NCBI GenBank assembly: GCA_905221605.1
Contig: CAJNDS010002274.1
Span: 248,001-312,000 of the forward strand
Direction: 5' to 3'
DNA length: 64,000 bases
From: Symbiodinium natans
Lineage: Eukaryota; Sar; Dinophyceae; Suessiales; Symbiodiniaceae
The notes under the pieces were generated by a model, which did no database searches, had not been told where the DNA came from, and saw only the letters and a list, made by a program, of their open reading frames with translations. A program made the position numbers and the translations under genes. Shown here piece after piece: positions 42,201 through 53,300 of the stretch. Every line of letters begins with the position of its first letter. The stretch's first letter is position 1.

Positions 42201-45004
42201 GCCAAGAACGAGTCTTTCGCTGCAGATGCATGTTTGTTGAAGTCCTCGAAGCATTCCGGAAACAGCCGAAGATGACACGGCTCAGGAAAGCGTCTCAGCA
42301 AGACTTGGGAGCCTTGCAGACATCGGCCCAGGCAAAGGAGGCCATTTCGCTTGGATGCGCAAGGTGACAGCGATAGTTGGACATGTGGCGTGTGAAGCAG
42401 TCACTAACTGGCATGGGGTTGCGGCAGCCGTGGCGGCAGAGGAACTTCAGCCGATCGCCACGACTCCTTTCTCCGAGGGAAACCAACCAAAAATCGGCGA
42501 AAAAATCGACGAGGATGCGGCGGCGCTGGCGGCAGCGAGCCTTGCTTGCACGTCTGGACAGAGTACAAGATGTACAAGTACCGTAGCTGTCTTGTTTGCA
42601 ACGGGCCTGAAATGGCCTGAGAAGACCAGTGTCTGTGAGTCAGGAGTGGCGCCGAGAGTTTGGAGAACAGAGCGGCACGACTTCGTCCAGAAGAGCAGGC
42701 GCTCGGCTCATGAAGCGTCAGCTTGCAAGTGCTGCTTGCTCGGACCCTGAAACAGGAGCCGAGAAGCCCGCAAGGAGAAGAAGCGCTTGCTTTGGACGAG
42801 GTGGCTGAAACATCGGCCAAGACCCTTCCTTCGGAGCCAAGAACGAGTCTTTCGCTGCAGATGCATGTTTGTTGAAGTCCTCGAAGCATTCCGGAAACAC
42901 CCGAAGATGACACAGCTCAGGAAAGCGTCTCAGCAAGACTTGGGAGCCTTGCAGACATCGGCCCAGGCAAAGGAGGCCATTTCGCTTGGATGCGCAAGGT
43001 GACAGCGATAGTTGGACATGTGGCGTGTGAAGCAGTCACTAACTGGCATGGGGTTGCGGCAGCCGTGGCGGCAGAGGAACTTCAGCCGATCGCCACGACT
43101 CCTTTCTCCGAGGGAAACCAACCAAAAATCGGCGAAAAAATCGACGAGGATGCAGCGGCGCTGGCGGCAGCGAGCCTTGCTTGCAACAAGATGTACAAGT
43201 ACCGTAGCTGTCTTGTTTGCAACGGGCCTGAAATGGCCTGAGAAGACCAGTGTCTGTGAGTCAGGAGTGGCGCCGAGAGTTTGGAGAACAGAGCGACACG
43301 ACTTCGTCCAGAAAAGCAGGCGCTCGGCTCATGAAGCGTCAGCTTGCAAGTGCTGCTTGCTCGGACCCTGAAACAGGAGCCGAGAAGCCCGCAAGGAGAA
43401 GAAGCGCTTGCTTTGGACGAGGTGGCTGAAACATCGGCCAAGACCCCTCCTTCGGAGCCAAGAACGAGTCTTTCGCTGCAGATGCATGTTTGTTGAAGTC
43501 CTCGAAGCATTCCGGAAACACCCGAAGATGACACAGCTCAGGAAAGCGTCTCAGCAAGACTTGGGAGCCTTGCAGACATCGGCCCAGGCAAAGGAGGCCA
43601 TTTCGCTTGGATGCGCAAGGTGACAGCGATAGTTGGACATGTGGCGTGTGAAGCAGTCACTAACTGGCATGGGGTTGCGGCAGCCGTGGCGGCAGAGGAA
43701 CTTCAGCCGATCGCCACGACTCCTTTCTCCGAGGGAAACCAACCAAAAATCGGCGAAAAAATCGACGAGGATGCGGCGGCGCTGGCGGCAGCGAGCCTTG
43801 CTTGCACGTCTGGACAGAGTACAAGATGTACAAGTACCGTAGCTGTCTTGTTTGCAACGGGCCTGAAATGGCCTGAGAAGACCAGTGTCTGTGAGTCAGG
43901 AGTGGCGCCGAGAGTTTGGAGAACAGAGCGACACGACTTCGTCCAGAAGAGCAGGCGCTCGGCTCATGAAGCTTTAGCTTGCAAGTGCTGCTTGCTCGGA
44001 CCCTGAAACAGGAGCCGAGAAGCCCGCAAGGAGAAGAAGCGCGTGCTTTGGACGAGATGGCTGAAACATCGGCCAAGACCCCTGCTGCCGAGCCAAGAAC
44101 GAGTCTTGCCCTGCATTTGCATGCTTGTTCAAGTCCTCGAAGCATTCCGGAAACACCCGAAGATGACACGGCTCAGGAAAGCGTCTCAGCAAGACTTGGG
44201 AGCCTTGCAGACATCGGCCCGGGCGGAGGCCATTTCGCTTGCATGTTTCCACATAGTCTTGCATGCGCCAGGTGACAGCGATAGTTGGACATGTGGCGTG
44301 TGAAGCAGTCACTAACTGGCATGGGGTTGCGACAGCCGTGGCGGCAGAGGAACTTCAGCCGATCGCCACGACTCCTTTCTCCGAGGGAAACCAACCAAAA
44401 ATCGGCGAAAAAATCGACGAGGATGCAGCGGCGCTGGCGGCAGCGAGCCTTGCTTGCACGTCTGGACAGAGTACAAGATGTACAAGTACCGTAGCTGTCT
44501 TGTTTGCAACGGGCCTGAAATGGCCTGAGAAGACCAGTGTCTGTGAGTCAGGAGTGGCGCCGAGAGTTTGGAGAACAGAGCGACACGACTTCGTCCAGAA
44601 GAGCAGGCGCTCGGCTCATGAAGCTTTAGCTTGCAAGTGCTGCTTGCTCGGACCCTGAAACAGGAGCCGAGAAGCCCGCAAGCGCGTGCTTTGGACGAGA
44701 TGGCTGAAACATCGGCCAAGACCCCTGCTGCCGAGCCAAGAACGAGTCTTGCCCTGCATTTGCATGCTTGTTCAAGTCCTCGAAGCATTCCGGAAACACC
44801 CGAAGATGACACGGCTCAGGAAAGCGTCTCAGCAAGACTTGGGAGCCTTGCAGACATCGGCCCAGGCAAAGGAGGCCATTTCGCTTGGATAGCTCCGAAT
44901 AGTCTTGCATGCATGTGCAAGGTGACAGCGATAGATGAACATGTGGCGTGTGAGGCGGTCACAAACTGGCATGGTGTGGAGGCAGGTGTGGCGGCAGAGG
45001 AACA
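36245..45004 (+). repeat. 635-bp satellite array, about 13-14 units
   Basis: The phrase cgcaaggtgacagcgatag recurs near 36615, 37250, 37895, 38530, 39168, 39814, 40449, 41084, 41722, 42357, 42992, 43613 and 44265, and in diverged form near 44920. Intervals are 621-652 bp. Units fall into subtypes: 'long' ones with tgtttccacatagtcttgc before the phrase and 'short' ones without it. Three units (about 38.7, 41.3 and 43.2 kb) share a 14-base deletion after gccttgcttgca. That deletion breaks the most conserved plus-strand frame, and other indels are not multiples of three, so I judge the array non-coding although both strands have long open frames. The first unit has a (gaa)n expansion at 36346-36387. 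A single old monomer lies at 20.7-21.1 kb. Confidence 0.9.
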
Positions 45005-46280
45005 AAGACACATGTTCTCCAGCTCCCTGCATGTGCAATGTGTCCTGACCGGAGGGCCGTGTTGACTTCGTGGAGCAGGCACGCTGCAGGGTGGACAGGG
45101 AACCGTGAAGGGCTCCTCGCCCTTGCAACTTGTGTGTTTTGTTCCGACGTATGACCCTTATGGCGTTTATTTCAATGATGTCGCTGAAACGCACCCGGGC
45201 ACAAGAAGAAGGATGCGCGCGCTTCGTAATGGAACGTTTGCAAACTTCCGCGTGCTATGGTTTTGTCTGCTTTGTGGCCGGGGTCATGACACTACTCTAA
45301 ACCCTTTTATCAACGCTCAAAAACATGCTCTACGCGGAAGAACGCAAACATTCTGGTGTATGCGTGGCATTGCTGTGCCTTCGGGGAACAGTGATGACTC
45401 TATGACCTCACCGTCTGAGGCCGTCGTGGACCTCAACATTGAGGCAGCAACGGGAAGCGCATTTTTGCACACCATCAAGATGCGTGACCCCTTCCAGAAT
45501 GAACAAGGTTCGAGAGCTGCGGGGCCTTCTCCTGGCCTTGCAGGCTGGCCCCAGCTCCTGCGTCAGTAGCTGAACAAGCGTATGCAGTTGGAACGAAGTA
45601 TTGATCGAAGTGTGATCCCTGATTTCTTGCGGGTTTCCAAGCTCCGGCATTCTGCTGATGTCTTCCAGAAGCCCAAACACAAACAGGGCAGAGTCGAGTT
45701 GTTTTGTTTGAGGGCGCCAGGGCCAAAGAACCTTCCAGCATGCACATTTCACTCTTCAGCGGCAAGTTTCCAGGGTGCCAAGTACTAGCGCAGGGCGTCG
45801 GCAGCCGGCGTTGGCCCCAACGGGGTGTAGCACACGCAGCGGTCCTAAGAGGTTCAAGAAAGAGCGTTCCAGCAGATCGTGAAAAAGTGCTAAACTTGGA
45901 TTCGCACACGGACAGATCGGGTTGAGCACGCCCTTCGGGGGCAGCCTTTGAGAGAGAGGGAGATGAGAGAGAGGGAGAGAGAGAGAGAGAGAGAGAGCTT
46001 GATGAGCCGTGTTGTCCAGCGGGGAAGTCACAAAAAAAGCCCGATAGGAGGGAAAGGTAGAGCAGGCCAGCTGACTGGGGGAAATGGAAGGGCATGGCGC
46101 GGGGCCTAGTTGGGGGCGGGTGTACTAAGGACCTTTAAGGACTGGGGAAAGACAAGCGCCAGGCCCGAACCCATCCCCGCGAGCCAAACCGGGGATCCCC
46201 GAATACCGGGGCAGGCGCATAGCCAGGGGGTTCGCCCCCACGCCCCCAAGAAAGAAAGAAAGAAAGAGCACCTTCGCTGG
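45005..46280 (+). other. Region with one weak ORF and dispersed repeats
   Basis: A frame from the ATG at 45213 to TAG at 45567 (118 codons) has a protein-like middle (SGNSDDSMTSPSEAVVDLNI) but no domain I know. The segment at about 45625-45770 (tccaagctccggcat…) is related to 30830-30870 and to the 661-bp unit. A (ga)n tract lies at 45976-45998. Confidence 0.3.
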
Positions 46281-46389
46281 GTAGAAGAAGAAGAAGAAGA
46301 AGAAGAAGAAGAAGAAGAAGAAGAAGAAGAAGAAGAAGAAGAAGAAGAAGAAGAAGAAGAAGAAGAAGAAGAAGAGAGAGAGAGAGAGC
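46280..46389. repeat. (GAA)n then (GA)n microsatellite
   Basis: More than 30 aga/gaa triplets in an unbroken run, followed by about eight ga dinucleotides. Polypurine on this strand, so triplex (H-DNA) formation is possible. The flanks contain a repeated phrase (gaata…ggggc…ggcgc). Confidence 0.95.
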
Positions 46390-46921
46390 ACAAGGAGCGG
46401 CCCCGAATACAGGGGCGGGCGCGGGCCCCCGGAGGTTCGCCCCCATGCAGAAAGACAAGAAAAGAAAACATAATAAAAGAAAATTCAAGAAAGAAAGAAG
46501 GATAGGCTCGGATAGACGGACGCGCCACTTCACTTCGGATCTCGTGTCGTGCGCCGCATCTTTGTTCGCCGTGTACGTGACACGAGGGTTCGTGGCCCCT
46601 ATCAGGTGTTCGAATCAGCATGAGCAAATGCCAGCGAAGGGGCTTTCGAGCCCGGAGCATTTTGCCCATGACGAATGCAGGGAGTTTGTCACACTGAACA
46701 GCAGCCATCAGTCACGAACGTCCTGGCAGCGCAACCTACCCCGGGCTTCGCAGATCTCTCGAGTCAGAGAATACGAAGTTGACTTTTTTTCGTTGCATTC
46801 TCTCAGAGCACATATCGGAGAGGCCTCAAAGGGCAAGGGCATTTTGACGAGTGGCTACAAGGCGAACCCCCTGCACTTGAGCTGACGTTTGAAACAAGAC
46901 ACCCTCAGCCGACTTTTCAGG

Positions 46922-47862
46922 TGTTAGTAGGCCTTGCAGCTGTGGGCATCGTCGTACTGTGCAGGCCAATCTCAGAGTTTCAGCGGACCGGTTATACGGA
47001 CGTCCCATGCCATCCATACTTCTGTCGGTGCGTCGGTGCCCAGGCTTCTCTTGTACACGGAGGAGCCGGAGGAGCCGGAGGAGGCGGAGGAGCGCCCGAC
47101 TGCCTGGATGAATTTCTCAGCAGGGCCCTTGGCAAACCTGTGCGCAGCTGATCCCAGCTTTCCCGTCTAAGAAGACTGAAAACTTAAAAACAGCACAGGT
47201 GTGCGGGCTGGTTGGACTGGCCATGGCGTTTCTCTGCATCCTTGTGACGCAGTGCTCGATCATGATCTCTCCTCGCTCTTCCGCCTTCTCATTTCTCCCG
47301 TCTCTCATTCTTTCCGTGCCTCACTTTCTCTCACTCGGCTTGCGAAGGTACTACACGGATTTCAACGTGCCACGGCCGGTCTGGCCCTCTCGACCACAGG
47401 CGGAAGCCGAGGCGAATTCGGTTAGCATAGTAAGCGCAGCAAACTGTGTGTAGACCATGCAAGACCTACACCCTGAGAAGCACCACCAAGTCAAAGTACG
47501 ATTCGAAGAGGATATGACATACGACGGTTCTGATGCTGCGGACTTCGTTGGGCGAAACTTGATACGGGTCAGAGTTGCATGTGACAGTTGCAACAGGTGC
47601 GCTTCGAGCGCATCGACTAATGCCGTGGCCCTGGGGAGCTGTTTTTATTTATGAATAGAACTTGAGAAACATACTCCTGATGATCTATTTGGAGTTCTGT
47701 CTGTCTTCCCAGCGGTCCATTCAAAATCAGATTCAACGCAAGTATTGTCATCAGGGGTTTAATGGTCATTCCACGATCTCTGTGCAGGCTGGTCGGGGGG
47801 TACTCGCTGCCGGCTTGACTGAGCGCAAAGCTGCGACTGAGGTGGCGCTCACAGCGACTTGA
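46922..47862 (+). CDS. Candidate multi-exon membrane protein gene
   Basis: A series of coding-like pieces on one strand follow AG acceptors. They are a hydrophobic helix at 46922-46965 (VLVGLAAVGIVVLC, donor GC), an acidic or glycine-rich piece at about 47045-47150, and a second helix at 47199-47265 (CGLVGLAMAFLCILVTQCSI). Then come a polar piece at 47348-47420 (YYTDFNVPRPVWPSRPQAEA), an acidic piece at 47457-47596 (HHQVKVRFEEDMTYDGSDAA) and a last one to TGA at 47860. Splice joins are not resolved, so this is a set of likely exons rather than a finished model. No family recognised. Confidence 0.32.
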
Positions 47863-50350
47863 AGTGTGTTTTGGGGCCCTGGCCGAAGTCCTTGTGGGAT
47901 CTGGGAGGTTCTACAAAGTTGGCCTTCACGCATGACCTAAACTTCAACATTCCATCTCCGAGGTGTGCCAGTCGCCGACCTCTTGCCGATTTAGCGGCAA
48001 GGTGCCATGAAAAGGTTCGCGACCCGCGCCGCTGAGACTACAGACGCCTGGCACTCAGACGTCACGTCTCATGAGCCCCCCTCTACAGAAAACCCGTGAA
48101 CCCTTTAGACTACAGACCCTGAACCCCATTTAGAAAGCCCAAGCCCGCAACCCTAAACTCGAGGGGGTGTGGAAAGGGCTTTCGGGTGTAGGGCTTGGGG
48201 TTTTAAATCGGCATAGGCCAGGGCCACTGATTGCCTGAGCTTTGAGTCCAGCTGCAAACAAGGGCTACGCGTGTGTGACTATAGGGCTCATGGGCCGGGC
48301 CTTCACGATGTCGGACCAGAGCCAAGCAACAGGAAAATCTGGTCATCAGCATCAAGGACTCCCAGTGAATTTATTTCGCATGGGCCCCGCTGTCGCCAGG
48401 TCATTTCCTTCCCACTGATTATCCTAGGCCATAGTGTGCTTTCAGCTTGGCAACTGTCGTGTTTTGGTGGTTCAACTTGAAGCCGGCCAGCAGACAGCTT
48501 AATCCATGGTTTCAACTTTGTACAGCATAGCAGTTGAGCTCAACAGTCTCCCGTGCGCTCGGCCGCACCTTCGTGAGCCAGCTTGGTAGCGTTAATGTGT
48601 CATCTGGCCAGCCTGCCACCGTCGTTCCTGTGGCTGTTTTGCCCTGCACCCTAAACCGGGTAGCTGGTGCCACGGGCTGTCTTAAATTTTGGGCTTTGGG
48701 GTTCCGTCGCTTCCTCCTCGTACGCGGCTCGGGGAACGGTGTGGGCAGGGACCTATGGCATTCTTGCTGAGCTCGTTGCAGAAGGTCCCTTCAAACCTGA
48801 GCCCTGACATCCAAGCGTAGAGTGCGCAAGTCGCTGTCCACACCCACGAATTTGTTTAACTCTGTCTGAACCGCCTCCATCCCTTTGATTGAGGGATCAG
48901 GGCGTGTCGCAGAGAAAAGCAAGCTTAGAGTATTTGGCTTGACCGAAAAGGCCTGGAAAATCACAAGTCAACAAGTGCAAAGTTGGTCTTGGCATCTCTC
49001 TCTCAGACATGTTGAGACAGCCTGACTTGCCAGTGCGGCTTACAGGCTTCGCCGCAGGCTTAGCGTGGATCAAGGCAGCCGAGGCACATCAACTTATCAA
49101 CCCCCCAAACACATATCCCAGGCCCTCACCTTTCATATCCTGTCATATCATGTCCATGCCTCTTTTCTGCCATGGGGCTGCAAATGGACAGATGGACCAA
49201 CGTGGCCAAGCACTCAGAAAAGGTTTGAGCTTTCACCGGAGAGACTGGTTTTCGGGGAGTGTTTGTGGAGAATGGGTCCCAAACTCCAGCCTGCGTCAAA
49301 GCGTGACCGCAACTTGCACCGGCTTTCGACAGAAGCCATGCTGTAGGGGAGTTAGACATACGTTGGCGCAAAGATGCTCCATCAACTCAGCCATAGTGTG
49401 AAGCTGCTGGCAGGCCAGTTGCTTTCTTCTCAGTTTGCTGGCTGCCGGGCACGAAGGACGCAGCGGCAACAAACCACGAACTTTATGCTTAAGTGTGAGA
49501 CTTCTCTGACAAATCTGCTGTTGTCAATAGGAGGTTCAAAGAGTGGGGCTCTTTGCCACGGGAGCTTCCGGAGCCTGGAGCCCACGCCTCAAATCCTTCT
49601 CGAGTTGATCGCTGTAAGCCCTGTAAGGTTGGCCCGAAGAACTGCAGAAGTTGCGAAAATGACCCCTGGAACCTTTCAACCCCTGCGGTGTGATGGTGGT
49701 AGTTGCCTTAAGAGCCTGTGCAAAGCACTGATTCGATCAACCTCGGCGCTTGTATGCTCTCGTTCGTGTTTGCTGGCTTCCCAAGTCTTTCGTTGGTACC
49801 TGTGTAGTCTGTTTTTGGTTTCTTCGGTTTGCATCAGCTCACTGGATTCAACCCTGAGCCCCACCCCCCAGCTCTGGGCTCCTGCGAACCTTCTGCAGAC
49901 CTGCAACACAACTACTTGAACATCGTTGACGCTTGTTGCAACGCCGTGGCTGCCATGATTTCGTCCTGTTGATTTGTCCTTTGATTCCAGGCGATGCCTC
50001 CAAAACGATTACGGCCGGCTACGTCTTGAGCCCAGCCGTCCAAATCCGCCTGTTCTTAAGAGTTTTGTTTCTTTGTTCTTTTCCGATCGTTCAGATGCCG
50101 CTTTGATAGCATTTGCATGGGATTGACCTGCCAGTGAACTCCGCACAGGGTCATCCCGTGATTGTCCTGCTCCCTACTGGCTTGCATTCGTTCAAGGAAC
50201 GGAATGCAAAAGCAAAGACGAGGACCTGCAGGCTTGTCTGGCCAAGGACTGGAGGCTCGATGCGCAAGCGACTGCCTCTGCTGGCTGCATGCAATGCAAA
50301 ATGCAAGCAAATCGCAACTCCTCAATTGGCAGCACCAGTTAACGGCTCAA
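47863..50350. other. Mostly non-coding stretch
   Basis: Degenerate telomere-like phrases occur at 48095-48215 (gaacccttta, aaccctaaactcg, gtgtagggcttgggg). A 181-codon frame starting at the ATG at 49374 has some helical sequence (LELIAVSPVRLARRTAEVAK), but the opposite strand is equally plausible, so no gene is called. Confidence 0.4.
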
Positions 50351-50360
50351 GTTTTTGCAG
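50351..50360 (+). promoter_or_regulatory. Likely spliced-leader acceptor of the UGPase gene
   Basis: gtttttgcag is a pyrimidine-rich AG acceptor 11 bases before the UGPase ATG. Dinoflagellate mRNAs receive a 22-nt leader at such a site, so the 5' UTR would be the leader plus about 11 bases. The upstream frame is open too, so an internal exon cannot be fully excluded. Confidence 0.45.
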
Positions 50361-50371
50361 GGCACTTCGCA

Positions 50372-53300
50372 ATGCAGAAATATTACATCAAGCACCCTGA
50401 TGGGACGCTGACTACCCACTACGGGGTTGTCCCGGGGACTGCAGCGCCCGCGCCGGCACCGTTCGCGCCGGCACCGTTCGCGCAGCCCACGGCCTTGCCG
50501 GCAGCGCAGCCGGCGATGCCAGCGCGAGTGGCCGCTGTGCCGACGCCGCCGGGAGGAGCTTTCTATGCGGCGCCGCAAGCCGCTCCTGCCAGCATGGGAG
50601 TCGCCCCCAGCATGAAAGCGGCCCAGCCACTAGTTGCACAGCCCCTTGTGCCATCTGCACAAGCGGCTGCCATGGCTGCCAAAGCAGCGGCACCACGGGC
50701 AACTCCCGTGACCGTCACCAAGACATCTGCACCTTACCCAGGCGCAGCTGGTTCAGCAGGACCAGCACGCCCTGCGGGTGCAGCGGGCAAAGTGGGTGCA
50801 GCTGCGGCGGCTCCAGCCGCAGCGGGTCCAGCCACAGCGGCTGGAGAGGCTCCAAATGCCAAGATGAAGGACATCTGGCCTCTCTATGAGGCCAAGATGA
50901 AGAAGGAGGGCCTCAATGATGCGGCCATTGCTGCCTTCAAGTACAACTTCTCTGTCCTGACGTCCGGGCAAGACACGATGATTCCGGAAAGCTCCATCAG
51001 CCCCGTGGACACGCTGCCCACCTACGAGTCCTTGAATGTTGAGGAGGACTCCTCTTTACTGAGGCCCCGAACCTTCCTGTCATGACAAGGCATGATGAGA
51101 AACATGGGTGATGGTTGCAAAAAGTTTCAGAAATTGGGCGTCATGGACTGACAGCGAGCGCAGTGTGAGCATGTGTGAGCTGCCTGCCTCACTCACGTGA
51201 TCTCGAGGCGCACGGTGGTGCTGAAGCTGAACGGCGGCCTCGGGACTGGCATGGGCTTGGAAAAGGCGAAGTCCTTGCTGCCGGTGAAGCAGGGCCACAC
51301 ATTCCTGGACGCTTCGCGTTTCTATTTTTTCTTGGGAGACTTTGGCTGAAGTGAGAGTCGAGAGTGTTTTTGAAAGAGTTGAAGAGAGCTGAGACAGCGA
51401 GAGAGAGCGAGAGAGAGCTGGCTAAAGCAACGGGGTGCTCTTTCTTTGAAAAAACAGAGTTCTGCGCCAGGACCTCATTGCCCAGCAGGTGGAGTCCATG
51501 AAGGCCTTGAGATTCAAGCAATACTCTTAATAGAGAAGATGGAAGGAAGACGGAGTGCAAAAAAACAACGAATAACCGGACAAAATGCGGATCCTTTTTC
51601 TCTGCTCTCCTGGTGGCTTGCTTCCCAGGATACCTTCGGCACAAATGCTCCTTGGCTCATATTGCAGCTCTTTGCAACACAGTGTGCTCTCGCAGTCTGT
51701 GCTGCTCTCGCGCTTTTGGTGTTGTCGGAGGTGAAGTTCATGCTGATGAACTCCTTCTCCACTTCCGCAGACACCTTGGAAGCTCTTGCCAAGTATCCGT
51801 CTTTGGGCACAGGCCGCTTTTGGGGCTCTTCGGGGCTTCTCGGGGCTCTCGGAACTCTGCTCGAAGTTTCAGCGTCCAGTGTCGAGGCAGCGACCTGGAG
51901 TTCGTGCAGAACAAGGCTCCCAAAGTCACCGAGGAGGATTTTGGGGCTGCTCCCATCTCCCATAAAAAGACCATCCTCCCAACGATAGCCCGAAGAGCTC
52001 AAAAGCCCAGCAAAGACACCCGGACGCACAGAGGACCTGAAGCCAGCCACCTGGGCAGCGAGCCCCGATCTCGACCCCAGGCAGCAGCTGCGCCACATGC
52101 CAGCGCGCCATAACTCCTTGTGCTTATCGTGTTCATAGAGAGGCCAAAGAGGGCATTCGAGGACCGTGTGGGCTTCTCTGTTCTCTATCTCTCTTTGTTA
52201 CAAGCAGTAGTCTTTCTCATAAGGAGTGGTGTCCTCCCGGACACGGCGACCTCTACCCAGCCATGGTGGGCAGTGGAACACTGGACAAGCTCCTCATGCA
52301 AGGCATCAAGTACATGTTTGCTGCTTGGCAGTCGGGTTGAGTGTGGTTGGGATCGGAAAGAGGGGGGCATGGCGAGGTTCCCTCATTGCGACGCTTGCTT
52401 TCTGGCGGTTGAGTTCACGTTGATCCCAGGTTTCCAACTCGGACAACCTTGGAGCGACCTTGGATCGGGACTCAGTGCAATGAGTTGTCGCCTTGGTACA
52501 GTAGGACCTGTTAGCCCTTAGCAGCAGCTTGATCACAGTAGGAGCACACATGGAGGTCATGCTTCTCGGCTGCTAAGGACTTGAAGCTCCTGACCTACTT
52601 CGCCAGCACCAAGGCCCCTTTCATGATGGAGGTGGCCACCCGCACGGCGCCTCTGCTGCGTGTAGGGCGGCTCGGGCCCGCTAGCTCCATGTCTTCACGT
52701 CGATGAGCTTCAAGGGTGCTTTGGGCTGCTCGAGAGGCCGGTAAATGCCGATATATGATGTGACGATATGTGCCGATATATGCCACTAGGCATGATGGGC
52801 ACGCCCAACCTCAGGATGCTGACAAGAAGGGCGGGCACCTTGCGAAGGACAACAAGCGCCTCGGAGCGGAAAGGCGTAGGGCCGACACTTGGAGTGCCTT
52901 GCAACTGAGGACTGGAGGCTTGCTCTTGAGGGAGACGGCGCAGTGCCCCGAGGAAGACGAGAAGGCGAGGGGGGGACACTGCCAGGGACTCCTGTAGGTA
53001 TGGGTGCAGGGGTTGGGGCTATGGTTGTGCCATCCAGGAGTTCCAGAATGTTGCCAAGTACAAGCTGCCTGTCTGAACACAGCGCCAAGACCCGCAGGAC
53101 AGGAAGTGTTGCAGGCGGGAGTAGACTCTGTAGCGCCCTCCAGCTGTAAGTATCGAGCTGAAGCGTCAGGAACAACGATGTAGCAGAAACGAGAACCCGA
53201 CTTGCAGCCACCGAAGCCCAAGGTTGCCACAATGATCCTGAAGTCAATGCTTGATACTGCAAGTATCTGCAAGTAGATGAGAAGCTGACAGTCAAATTAG

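Noticed and set aside
46110-46505. Glu-rich 131-codon frame through the GAA repeat
   Set aside because: It is a translated microsatellite; both strands and other frames are equally open.
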